From Leguminivora glycinivorella (lineage: Eukaryota > Arthropoda > Insecta > Lepidoptera > Tortricidae), in the NCBI RefSeq assembly GCF_023078275.1, contig NC_062985.1:4464001-4528000 (forward strand): DNA of 64,000 nt, in the 5' to 3' direction. The notes beneath the pieces are model-generated. The model searched no databases, was not told where the DNA came from, and saw only the letters and a program-made list of their open reading frames with translations. How positions within the stretch are numbered: position 1 is the stretch's first letter; each line of letters opens with the position of its first letter. Both the position numbers and the translations under genes were made by a program. Below, piece by piece: positions 1 to 9,292 of the stretch.

Positions 1-611
1 AAACAAACTAGCTATAATAACGTTTAATTATAATATACATTACAAAACTTGTTTCATTTACTTGAAAATATTGGAGGTTTACCAGATATCACATCAAATA
101 CAATCATGAATGCGATGAAATAAGTTCTCAGGAATTTTATTTAAAATGTGATAGCCTTCAGTGGATGGACTGCTTCTGCTTCTATTGTTCTCGTGCTCCT
201 TCTTCCCATTGAAACCTCGATATTTACGCATTTTCGTCAATCCGTTTCGATTTGTAAACAGGAGCACAGATGAGGTAACAAATAAAATGATTTTCGAACA
301 TAACTGGGATTGGCTTCCACGTCGGCTTTTCTACCTCCAATAAAATTTGCACTATAAATTCACCGTAAATTCAATTCAATACTTGTATCAAATGATTACG
401 CACTTTAAGTAAAACTTCAGAGATTGGATGACACTTTTCTTCTTACGGCAACTATTCACTTAAACGGTGGTTTCGTTTCCACCACGGTCTTGAAAATAGC
501 TAGAATTTAGTCGCTACTTTTCTTGGAGTTATTACAATTCGCCATAACAAATTTTACTGGGCCCGTATTAAATTTATCTCAAAAACGACATAAAAATGTT
601 TACTTACTGCA
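1..611. other. Upstream intergenic sequence, nothing recognised
   Basis: AT-rich sequence with only short ORFs and no motif I can assign. It lies more than 2 kb upstream of the first convertase exon. Confidence 0.4.
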
Positions 612-871
612 ATATGGATTTGACAGCGCAAGTCAATGACTAAGATGTCAATTTTGGCCGTAGTGAGCGCTGTGATCGTTTTAGCTACCCCCTCCACCTC
701 CACGCTTTGCACCCTGCCAATTCGATTCATTTCTACCAAAATGCCATAGATGACGCTGCTATCTAAAACAACAGCAGAACCCAAAAACAGATGACGGAAG
801 GCTGTCAATCGATCTGCAGGAGAAATGCGCGAGGAGTCCTGGATAGTCGTTGTTGGAGATACTTTAGTCAA
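612..871 (-). other. Possible exon or repeat-borne coding remnant (unidentified)
   Basis: On the - strand an open stretch of about 85 codons (KVSPTTTIQDSSRISPADRL and onward) is bounded by an acceptor-like ACTGCAG upstream (about 883) and a consensus donor A|GTAAGT at about 611. A related stretch is recognisable at 62163-62235 on the - strand (GGAGGGGGTA...AAAATCGACA against GGAGGGGGTA...AAAATTGACA), so it may belong to a dispersed repeat or to a duplicated neighbour gene. I do not recognise the peptide. Confidence 0.3.
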
Positions 872-882
872 ATCAGGCTGCA

Positions 883-2030
883 GTTTTCTTGCAGCAACAA
901 GGGGAATGTATTCTATGACGTGTAATCACTATTTAAAATATCCCAAACTCTCGTATTTAGACACACCCTACTAATAATATTGTTTATTGATGTTACATCG
1001 ATGCTCACGGCCGAGCAGATCTACTGACACACTCGAAACATTTTATAAATAAAACACTAAAAATACACAGTTTATAGCGCAAACGAAGTTCTTGCCTGCA
1101 TACAAAGTTTTAAAGTTAAAATAGTTTTTTATGAGGCATTTTTTTTTGTAATTATTTAGATACCTAGGTCATGTCATGGATAAAACGGGGATTCGAACAT
1201 CAAAATTATCAGGGATTTAAAAACACAGGGCGTCTGCCAACTACTATCCTACGGAGACTATCTACCATCAAGCAGGCCGTATGTTTGTTTACCACTGACA
1301 AAGTTCTTAATCTTCCACAAATATTATATCTTGAAGAAACTTACTTAACCTTGATGGGTAGTTAAAATCCTCCAAAAAAGAAAGAATTCAGGCATAAGTA
1401 GGTATAATACAGTGAAACCTGGTTAAATGGGACCTGGGGACCGACTTTTGAATTGTGGAAAACGACGTAATGCTACGACTTTCGAACGGCGAATTCATGC
1501 GTTCGAAATTCAAAAATCGGTTCCCTGATGGATAAGTGAGAAACCTCTTTAGTTGGGACCCAAGGTGCGGTTCCGACACTTTCTCGCCGATTTACCTCTA
1601 TTAGGGCTAGTTGCATCAACCACATTTGACAGACACATCGTCGTCGTCACGCAGCAGACGTCTATGGAACTTCCCATAGAATAAAATTGAACGAACGCTT
1701 TAACGGAGACAGACCGTTTGGTGCAACCGGCCCTTAGTGAGACATAACAGACCTCTATAACTGAGATTAGCCTTTTCCATTTTATAGTCACATTTCAATA
1801 CAAATAGGGCTTTGTGAGAATGAGTCGTATGTGTGTCACGGAGATTCAATTCTAATTTAATTTTGTACACGCGATCTGAAAACCGAAAGAGTGACGACTT
1901 CAGGACTAAGTACTAACCTAACCTAGGCACAGCTTCTTTTGTCAGTGTTTTTCAAACTGTGGGCCGCAATGTGGGTTTAAATTCGGTAATAGGGGATCAA
2001 GCCATGAAAATGATACATTATGGAATTCAT
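883..2030. other. Intergenic sequence with diffuse repeats
   Basis: A tRNA-like B-box string (GGGATTCGAAC, 1190) and a phrase common in lepidopteran repeats (CTACCATCAAGCAGGCCGTA, 1261) occur near 1170-1300. At 1412-1570 CAGTGAAACCTGG...TGGGACC is met by TTAGTTGGGACC, suggesting a short decayed inverted-repeat element. No gene is visible, and no promoter element could be fixed upstream of 3071. Confidence 0.35.
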
Positions 2031-2038
2031 GAAAAAAA

Positions 2039-2609
2039 CCGGCCAAGAGCGTGTCGGGCCACGCTCAGTGTAGGGTTCCGTAGTTTTCCTTATTTTTCTC
2101 AAAAACTACTGAACCTATCAAGTTCAAAACAATTTTCCTAGAAAGTCTTTATGAAGTTCTACTTTTGTGATTTTTTTCATAATTTTTAAATATATGGTTC
2201 AAAAGTTAGAGGGGGGGGGACGCACTTTTTTTTTCCTTTAGGAGCGATTATTTCCAAAACTATTAATATTATCAAAAAACTATCTTAGTAAACCCTTATT
2301 CATTTTTAAATACCTATCCAACAATATATCACACGTTGGGGTTGGAATGAAAAAAAATATCAGCCCCCACTTCACATGTAGGGGGGGTACCCTAATAAAG
2401 CATTTTTTTCCATTTTTTATTTTTGCACTTTGTTGGCGTGATTGATATACATATCGGTACCAAATTTCAGCTTTCTAGTGCTAACGGTTACTGAGATTAT
2501 CCGCGGACGGACGGACCGACGGACGGACGGACGGACGGACGGACGGACGGACGGACGGACAGACAGACATGGCGAAACTATAAGGGTTCCTAGTTGACTA
2601 CGGAACCCT
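2039..2609 (+). mobile_element. Family A non-autonomous element, copy 1
   Basis: Begins CCGGCCAAGAGCGTGTCGGG with a hairpin (GAGCGTG..CACGCTC) followed by AGGGTTCCGTAG. It ends with a second hairpin, AGGGTTCCTAGTTGACTACG closing to GGAACCCT, next to an A run. Inside is a (GGAC)n then (CAGA)n microsatellite (2505-2570). Other copies are at 7505-8051 and 24707-25260, with a fragment near 49855. The borders are set by copy 3, which interrupts another element. Confidence 0.75.
2505..2570. repeat. GGAC/CAGA microsatellite inside family A element
   Basis: About fifteen GGAC units followed by CAGACAGACA. The same place in the other two copies carries shorter or longer versions, so the microsatellite is part of the element and varies in length. 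Confidence 0.9.
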
Positions 2610-3070
2610 AAAAACTGTAATTACTCTTCTTAAAGCTTTATTTTGCTATGATGTCTTATATATTTCGAGACAAAAAATAGGCACTCGGATATTCAGATAA
2701 TTTGACACCACTGCATTTTGAAATCTAATAATTTTAGTAAATGCGAGAAATGAAATTAAGGTACGGTACCTACTGACTATATTATAATGTATTTTAATAT
2801 AACCAAACTCAAACTGATTGATTGCAACGTGGTCTATAGTTAGCGTTTGTTTTGTATGCAGACAAATCGCAACAATACATTTTCCATTCAATCTCAATAC
2901 GTACCTAAGTAGAATAGCCTCACTGACTGTTTGCGCACTGAAAACCATGCGTCAAAGGATAACGCCGGACAATACCTACCATCGGCCGGAAAACTGTTTT
3001 CGCGGCAGTATTTTATTGGACGCCAACTTGAAAACAACTTAAAAAAAAAGTTCCAAAATTAAAAATAAAA

Positions 3071-3292
3071 ATGTTCCTTTTCCAAATTTTATTAGTGGCC
3101 AGTATTTTAAGCAGCATATTTTCATACAATCCCTTTGTTTTTGAGTCAGAGCGACCAGGGGATCATGGGTACTACGGAGTACATGATGGCTCGAAGGACG
3201 AGGTCATGAATGAGTGGACAGTAGAAGTGGACGGTGATGAGGAGGTGGCGCAGCTGATCGCGCTGGAGTTGGGATACTTGTATGGAGGGCCG
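3071..3292 (+). CDS. PCSK1-like: Convertase exon 1: start codon, signal peptide, first part of prodomain
   Basis: Codons 1-74. The first ATG of the open frame opens a hydrophobic stretch (MFLFQILLVASILSSIFS) that fits a signal peptide with cleavage near residue 18. The segment from about residue 44 (EVMNEWTVEVDGDEEVAQLI) matches the opening of convertase prodomains, where a (V)NEW(A/T)VE core is followed by ALELGY. The exon ends on a whole codon (phase 0) at a consensus donor, G|GTAAGT. The open frame continues past the donor to a stop at about 3352, but exon 2 gives the homologous continuation, so the splice is preferred. The spacer between signal peptide and prodomain (residues 19-42, rich in G, H, D) has no family counterpart that I recognise. 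The leader is A-rich (AAAAATAAAAATG). Confidence 0.9.
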
Positions 3293-3382
3293 GTAAGTAG
3301 TGCAGCAGTTTGTATGAATGATATTTCGAGTGTTTCACTGTTCTGTAAATAATTAGTGCATTGGGCTACGCACACTGAGCAA

Positions 3383-3716
3383 ACATGTGGGCCATTTTTT
3401 TCAAAGTTGTCCACCCCACTTTTTTTTAGATTTGGAATTTTTATGTGTTTTCCGTTCAGAATCGCTAGCTCTTTCAATCCTAAGAGGAGAAAAAAATTTG
3501 TCCCAAGGTTTTTTTCCCATTCCGTTACCACTTTTTCATACATTTTGTATGGCGGTAACGGAATGGAAGGTTCAAAAAAATGTATGGAAATCTTGGAACA
3601 TTTTTTTCTCCTAAGTATCAGGATCGAAAGAGCTCTCGATTCTGATTATGAATCGCTTAAAAAATACCCATGTTGCAAAAAAAGTGGGGTGGACAATTTT
3701 GAAAAAATGGCCCATG
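3383..3716. mobile_element. Palindromic MITE, 334 bp
   Basis: Left ACATGTGGGCCATTTTTTTC and the following AAAGTTGTCCACCCCACT are mirrored at the right by AGTGGGGTGGACAATTTTGA and AAAAATGGCCCATGT. The centre is also palindromic (GGTAACGGAATGGAA against TTCCCATTCCGTTACC), so the whole element folds back. Confidence 0.8.
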
Positions 3717-3789
3717 TAGGTACGACTTGATCGAATTTTTAATAACATAGGTAAATAAAAAAACCTTTGGATACGATATCAATCAGATA

Positions 3790-3960
3790 CATAACGATAA
3801 CGATAACGATACAAGTGCGAAAAACAGGAAGTTCGAAACGAGTGGTGATAAATTAAAACACGACCGAAGAAAGTGTTTTAAATCGACACGAGTTACGAAT
3901 TTCCTTTTCGCACGTGTATCGTGACTATCGTACGACGTTTTTCAGTACAGATGACCGAAT
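3790..3960 (+). repeat. Family L dispersed repeat, copy 1
   Basis: Contains AAATTAAAACACGACCGAAG, AATCGACACGAGTTACGAAT and TTCCTTTTCGCACGTGTATC. The same phrases occur in reverse orientation at 60510-60660, so this is an interspersed family. The structure is not clear enough for a class. Confidence 0.65.
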
Positions 3961-4214
3961 TTAAGTTTTAACCTAACAAGAAATGACCCACTTCTCGCAC
4001 CAGTGCGTAAAAAAAGCACCATCAGTGGCCTATTTCACAATATTGACAATTGTCGTTGACAGTGACACTTCGCGGCTCATTGCCTGTTCAACAAGGAAAT
4101 ACTGACGCTGAATAACAATGTTACTTATCAACCCAGTAGTAGGCACAGAATTGTCAGTGTCAAGTGTCAATGTCACCGTGGTGAAATATCCCACTGTACT
4201 GAAAAGTTATTTTT

Positions 4215-5111
4215 AGGGTTCCGTACCAAAAAGGTACAACAGGAACCCTTATGGTGCGACTCTGTCCGTCTGTCTGTCCGTCTGTCACATTCCTAAATAT
4301 CTCGAAGACTACTAATGCTATCAACTTGAAATTTGGAATAGTTGTGAACATTGTAAACCTCTACAAATAGAAAGTATATTTTTTTTAAATATATTAATTT
4401 TAATTGTAGAAAATGGCCAAAATGAAAGGGGGGCAAACTGTAAATTTCAAGTTACTAGGTCAAGTGGGGTATCGTTGGAAAGAGCTCAAATTGAACGTAA
4501 ATAAACTATTTTTTATAATTTTTTTGTTGTGGAAAAAAAAAGAATTTTGAAGGAAAATGTAAAAAAAAATACCGTTCCCCCCCCCCCCTTATCTCCGAAG
4601 TTTACCAACGAAAAATTATGAAAATTTTAGTAAACATTGGTTTTATGCTATATATTACAGGAAAAATATAATCGTGTTTGTATTTTGAATACTTTTTTTT
4701 TAATTCACAAAAAACTCTTCAGATTTTTACTTTCAATTTACCCACCCTTGCGGATATATATCGTACTTAAAATTAATACGAGATGTTCCGTAAACCATCT
4801 TCTGTCCAATAAAGTAAAAACTGTTTAAATCGGTTAACATTATAAAGAATTATCCCTGAAAAACCAGGTCGCGCAAATTAGTTAGCAAATTGACCGGGAG
4901 ATGGCGCTATACACTATAATACTCATTAGTGCCTATACTTTTGTCTTCTAGTCAAGTCATTAGAGTTATATGAATGTATGAGATTATTTTTACTAGGTAG
5001 TTTGAAAGAAAGTTTTTTTTTTTTTTTTTATACTACGTCGATGGCAAACAAGCATACGGTCCAAGTTTGTACGGAACCCTCATTGGGCGAGTCCGACTCG
5101 CACTTGCCCGG
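4215..5111. mobile_element. Long element related to family A
   Basis: Starts AGGGTTCCGTACCAAAAAGG with a hairpin to AGGAACCCTT, then a TGTC/CGTC microsatellite. It ends at 5080-5111 with GTACGGAACCCTCATTGGGC, GAGTCCGACTCGC and TTGCCCGG. The layout is the same as family A (hairpin plus microsatellite at one end, CG-rich hairpin at the other) but the middle differs. I recognise it as a frequent lepidopteran repeat type. Confidence 0.65.
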
Positions 5112-5155
5112 TTTTTTTTGTATAGTTTTAGTTCCACAGTTAACGAGAACTATTT

Positions 5156-5204
5156 TTAACCCCCGACGTAAAAACGAAGGGGTGTTATAAGTTTGACGTG
5201 TCTC

Positions 5205-5261
<57 letters not shown>

Positions 5262-5436
5262 GTGTGTGTCTGTCTGTGGCATCGTAGCTCCCGAACGGAT
5301 GAACCGATTTCGATTTAGTTTTTTTTATTTGAAAGCTGTGTTAGTCGGGAGTGTTCTTAGCCATGTTTCATGAAAATCGGTCCACTAGGTCGCGGTCGGG
5401 GGTTTTTTCAAAATTTTAATTTTGTGGTTAGGTTAT
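5156..5436 (+). mobile_element. Family C element with (TCTG)n, copy 1
   Basis: AACCCCCGACGTAAAAACG, TTATAAGTTTGACGTGTC, then about 17 TCTG units, GGCATCGTAGCTCCCGAACG and GGTCGCGGTCGGGGGTTTT. Opposite-strand copies are at about 5975-6186, 21288-21450 and 31268-31548, and a + strand copy is at 61732-61890. A common short repeat of lepidopteran genomes; no coding capacity. Confidence 0.75.
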
Positions 5437-5974
5437 TTGACGTAGACATACAGGGTGCAAACCTAATACGGGAGAATCTCTTAACGGTCGTGAGTATAGG
5501 ATATAAGAAATGCAATTAGATAATTTTTATTTAAAATTAAAATATATTTCTTATCCATACAAAATAATTCGGCCCGCAATGTAATGCAGACACACTCTCG
5601 TTAAATTAAACGCTCGTTGACAGTTGTCATTGACTGTCATGGCAACCACGTTTGCAGTGCATTGCTGCTGGGGAATTTTTCAAAAATTCATTATGGGGTG
5701 AAAATTAAGAGTACTTATCTTAAAACACCTTTCAATTAATTATAACACTAATGAATTATATGCCTGGTTTCATGAATCGCTCGTATTACGTTTACACGCT
5801 GTATATATCAAACTTCAAAGCGGTTTGATAGTGCTAAATTGACCATTGAGTTAATTTTACTCGTATTACTAAACCTTATATGGATTAAAACGCCTGTGGA
5901 GGTGGGTGGAGTCTGATGTCCACCACCACGTCTGTGTCTGTTTCCATGTTCGGGTTTAATTTAATTATCTAACC

Positions 5975-6186
5975 ACAAAATTAAAATATTGAAAAAAAAC
6001 CCCCACACAGTGGACCGATTTTCATTAAACACTCCCGACTAATTCAGCTTTCAAACAAAAAAAAACTAAACCTAATCGGTTCATCCGTTAGGGAGCTACG
6101 ATGCCACAAACAGACACACACACAGACAAACAGACAGACAGACACGTCAAACTATTAACACCCCGTCGTTTTTGCGACGGGGGTTA
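5975..6186 (-). mobile_element. Family C element, copy 2
   Basis: Reverse orientation: GAAAAAAAACCCCCACACAG, GGAGCTACGATGCCACAAAC, a short CAGA array, then ACGTCAAACTATTAACACCC and CGTCGTTTTTGCGACGGGGG. Confidence 0.75.
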
Positions 6187-6353
6187 AAAAGACGTTTCGT
6201 TATTCGGTAAAAAACTCAGGTTGTAATTTAACCGATATATTCAGGCTCCAAGTTAATTACAAATTTGGAACACCTAATCTCTTAATTATAGGCTTAATAA
6301 TATTAAAGGCTTTCGATTATAATTATAATATCCCACGACATTGCCAGCAGGGT

Positions 6354-6480
6354 TAGCACATGATTGCCGCGGGAGTATGTCGCCGCGAGATAGACTACCC
6401 GTCCTTATGTCATTAATACAGTTAGAACAAGACGTGTGATCTATCTCGCGGCGACGTACTCTCGCGGCAATCATGTGCTA
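6354..6480. mobile_element. Short near-perfect hairpin MITE, 127 bp
   Basis: TAGCACATGATTGCCGCGGG and AGTATGTCGCCGCGAGATAG pair with CTATCTCGCGGCGACGTACT and CTCGCGGCAATCATGTGCTA with only a few mismatches, leaving a central loop of about 45 bp. Confidence 0.85.
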
Positions 6481-6593
6481 GGCCTACAGTTTGCTGAAAG
6501 CTCTACAAATTAGATTTTAGGAAAAAGACATTAATAGAAAATGTAAATTTAGGTAATTATTTAAACTTTAGTAGAATCCGCTCATATAACCCG

Positions 6594-6667
6594 GTAACCC
6601 GGTAAGGGCATTTATTTGTGTGATGAGCACAGATATTTGTTCCTGAGTCATGGATGTTTTCTATGTA
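6594..6667 (+). mobile_element. SINE fragment interrupted by a MITE
   Basis: CCGGTAAGGGCATTTATTTG, TGATGAGCACAGATATTTGT and GTCATGGATGTTTTCTATGT match the SINE copies at 8524, 12196 and 41196 (opposite strand). The sequence is cut at TATGTA by the 351-bp element and resumes as TAAGTATTTG at 7019. Confidence 0.75.
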
Positions 6668-7018
6668 TACAGAGTGGGGCCTGTAACAAAGGCGAAGAAT
6701 TTAACTGTAGGCTATTCTCCTTATACTGATCAACATTTGTTCAGTGACTTTTAAAAATTATGAAGTCTTTAAATTTTTAATTTTTCATACAAAATAAATA
6801 TTAGCTTCAATGTACGCCATTATTGTTGTCATTGACGTTGTCTGTCACACTTTAGACTTAACAGAATTCGCAATACATTACCTCTTAGAAAAAATTTTCA
6901 AGGGTGATAAAAATCAAAATACAAGTTATTTTTAAAAATCGCCGAACAAATGTTGATCAGTATAAGGAGAATAGCCTTGAGTTCAATTCTTCGCCTTTGT
7001 TACAGGCCCCACTCTGTA
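6668..7018. mobile_element. Mariner-like MITE, 351 bp, TA target duplication
   Basis: Terminal inverted repeats TACAGAGTGGGGCCTGTAAC and GTTACAGGCCCCACTCTGTA extend at least 30 bp further inward (AAAGGCGAAGAA; GGCTATTCTCCTTATACTGA mirrored by TCAGTATAAGGAGAATAGCC). It is flanked on both sides by TA and sits inside a SINE, whose sequence continues on either side. This fits a Tc1/mariner-type non-autonomous element. Confidence 0.85.
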
Positions 7019-7030
7019 TAAGTATTTGAA

Positions 7031-7210
7031 TCCATACTAATATTATAAATGGGAAAGTGTGTGTGTCTGTTTGTTTGTCCGTCTTTCACGGCAAAATGGA
7101 GCAACGGTTTGACGTGATTTTTTAAGTGGAGATAGTTGAAAGGATGGAGAGTGACATAGGCTACTTTTTGTCTCTTTCTAACGCGAGCGAAGCCGCGGGA
7201 AAAAGCTAGT
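7031..7210 (+). mobile_element. Helitron-like short element
   Basis: Starts TCCATACTAATATTATAAAT and ends GCGGGAAAAAGCTAG before T. That matches the Helitron rule (5' TC, 3' CTAG, insertion between A and T), with a GC-rich hairpin-like segment (CGCGAGCGAAGCCGCG) just before the end. Known as a widespread insect repeat type. The class is inferred from the ends only. Confidence 0.6.
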
Positions 7211-7504
7211 AGTATATAAATAAATATCTAAAACAAACCATGCATATTCATATACTTTTTGTAGTCAAGGAAGTTAAAATCTGAATTTAAACCATAATTT
7301 TGCGTGTTTAACTATAGGGAAAATAATTATACGAGTAAGTTTCAGATTTACCCAGTGCGTTTGTTAATTTTATAAAATTCAAACATGTGAAGTTAAATTA
7401 CTACAGGGAAATATTCTTGCTCGCAAAGTTATCATAGGTATGTGAGTGAAAAAATTATGGCACCTATAGCATATAGATCCCAAATTTAAAACTACAATAA
7501 AAAT

Positions 7505-8051
7505 CGGCTAAGAGCATGTCAGACCACGCTCAATGTAGGGTTCCGTAGATTCCCGTATTTTTTCAAAAACTGTTCATCCTATCAGGAGTATCAGGTTCAA
7601 AATAATTTTCCTAAAAAGTCTTTATAAAGTTCTACTTTTGTGATTTTTTTTATATTTTTTAAAGTTATGGTTCAAAAGGTAGAGGGGGGGGACACATTTT
7701 TTTTTGCTTTCGGAGCGATTATTTCCAAAAATATGATCAATATCAAAGAATGATTTTCATAAACATAATATTCATTTTTAAATACCTATTCAACAATATC
7801 ACACGATAGGATTGAAATGAAAAAAAAAATCACTCCCCACTTTACGTGTAGGGAGGGGGGGGGGGGGGTACTCTAATAACACATTTTTTTCCACTTTTTA
7901 TTTTACCATTTTGTCGGCGTGATTGATATACATATATTATTGGTACCAAATTTCAGCTTTCCAGTGCTAACGGTCACTGAGTTTATCCGCGGACGGATGG
8001 ACGGACAGACATGGCGAAACTATAAGGGTTCCTAGTTTACTACGGAACCCT
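7505..8051 (+). mobile_element. Family A element, copy 2
   Basis: CGGCTAAGAGCATGTCAGAC at the start and TTACTACGGAACCCT at the end. Flanked by TAAAAAT on both sides, a likely target duplication of about 7 bp. The internal microsatellite is short here (GGACGGATGGACGGACAGAC). Confidence 0.75.
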
Positions 8052-8273
8052 AAAAATGACTCCGGGCCGAGTTTTAGAAGGATGACATTTGCATATAGAA
8101 AATCAAAGCAATGACGCCGTTGTAATCTCGAGTGGGCATCACTGATAAGAGACAGTATATTGCGGCTTATCACTACTGATAACAGGGCTTTACTTATTGG
8201 ACGCTTAATTAATTTTATGAACTGGCAGTAATCAAATGTAGGAAACTTTAATGACGTAAGCTAACGAAAGTAC

Positions 8274-8407
8274 AGTCAACCAATTGGAACCCTAGGCCAC
8301 TGTAGAACCATGTCATAGTGACGATATAAAACATACTGTAAGAAATCTCTTACTGCTTGTCATTTTGACATGGTTGTAGAGTGGCCGGTTCCAATTCGTT
8401 GAGTCAC
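8274..8407. mobile_element. Short inverted-repeat MITE
   Basis: AGTCAACCAATTGGAACCCT at the left is mirrored by GGTTCCAATTCGTTGAGT at the right. GGCCACT and AGTGGCC, GACATGG and CCATGTC pair further inward. About 134 bp. Confidence 0.65.
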
Positions 8408-8523
8408 AGTCGCTAGATATATCGGAGCTGCTAAAGCGTCCATAAAATATCAGAATGACACACTCCATGTGTAATTAAATATAAGGCCTGAGTGCAAGCT
8501 CAGCGGGGCGTGCGGCGTGCATG

Positions 8524-8781
8524 TAATAAATAAATAAATATTGGGGACATTTTACACAGATCAAATTAGCCCCAAACTAAGCAAAGCTTGTACTATGGGT
8601 TCTAAAGCGACGACATACATACTTAAATAGATAAATACATACTTATATACATATAAAACATCCATGACAGGAACAAATATCTGTGTTCATCACACGAATA
8701 AAGGCCCTTACCGGGATTCGAACCCAGGACCGCCGCTCAGCAGGCAGGGTCACTACTGACTGAGCCAGACCGGTCGTCGTG
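8524..8781 (-). mobile_element. tRNA-derived SINE, copy 1
   Basis: On the - strand the element begins with a tRNA-like head containing A box-like (TGGCTCAGTCAG) and B box-like (GGGTTCGAATCCC) pol III promoter blocks. A body (GATGAGCACAGATATTTG type) and an A/T-rich tail of AAATA units (8526-8540) follow. Full-length or nearly so. Confidence 0.85.
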
Positions 8782-8837
8782 TCAAACAATTGAAGCTCAT
8801 ACACTCCGCCGAACGCTCAGCTCCGAGCGTCGACTTA

Positions 8838-8998
8838 CGCCGTGTCTTGCGTGGGCGACGGTCGCGCGACCGTCGCACGACCGTCGTCGTCGCGTCTCAT
8901 CGCATCGTCTACTTCCATATCGATAAGGTTTGATTTCGTAGGCGTCGCATCGCCGTCGCGCGACCATCGCGCGACCGTCGCCCACGCAAGCCACGGCG
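8838..8998. mobile_element. PIF/Harbinger-like GC-rich MITE (family G), copy 1
   Basis: Terminal repeats CGCCGTGTCTTGCGTGGGCG and CGCCCACGCAAGCCACGGCG flank CGACGGTCGCGCGACC-type runs and a short AT core (TCCATATCGATAAGGTTTGA). It is flanked by TTA on both sides. Other copies are at 32851 and 38212. The 3-bp TWA duplication fits PIF/Harbinger. Confidence 0.85.
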
Positions 8999-9156
8999 TT
9001 AGGCTTTTTATTAACATCTTCATTAAGAGGAACCTAGAAGCCGAAAAATGGCCGTCGGGTCGAACTAGCTAATGTGCAAGCAGGCATTCAATGTCAATAC
9101 TAACTGTACATTATCCCAAAGTTTCATCCTAGAGAAAATAAGCAAGGTCTGGCGGC

Positions 9157-9292
9157 TCTGGGGGCCGATTTTTGAGTCTCACGCGTTCGAATTCAGAAAA
9201 TAGTCACTGAAAATAATAAGCAAGTCACCGTTTTCAACCGGTATTTTAGTGACAAAATCCCGTATGCGAGTTTCAAAAATCGCTCCCCTGGG
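9157..9292. mobile_element. Short inverted-repeat MITE
   Basis: GGGGGCCGATTTTTGAGTCT, ACGCGTTCGAATTC and AGTCACT are mirrored by AGTGACAAAATCCCG, GAGTTTCAAAAATCGCTCCC. The ends are imperfect. Confidence 0.55.

Noticed and set aside
5028..5282. Short ORF rich in T/D/R/Q (and similar ones at 21241 and 31394)
   Set aside because: Translations of the CAGA/TCTG microsatellite in family C elements.
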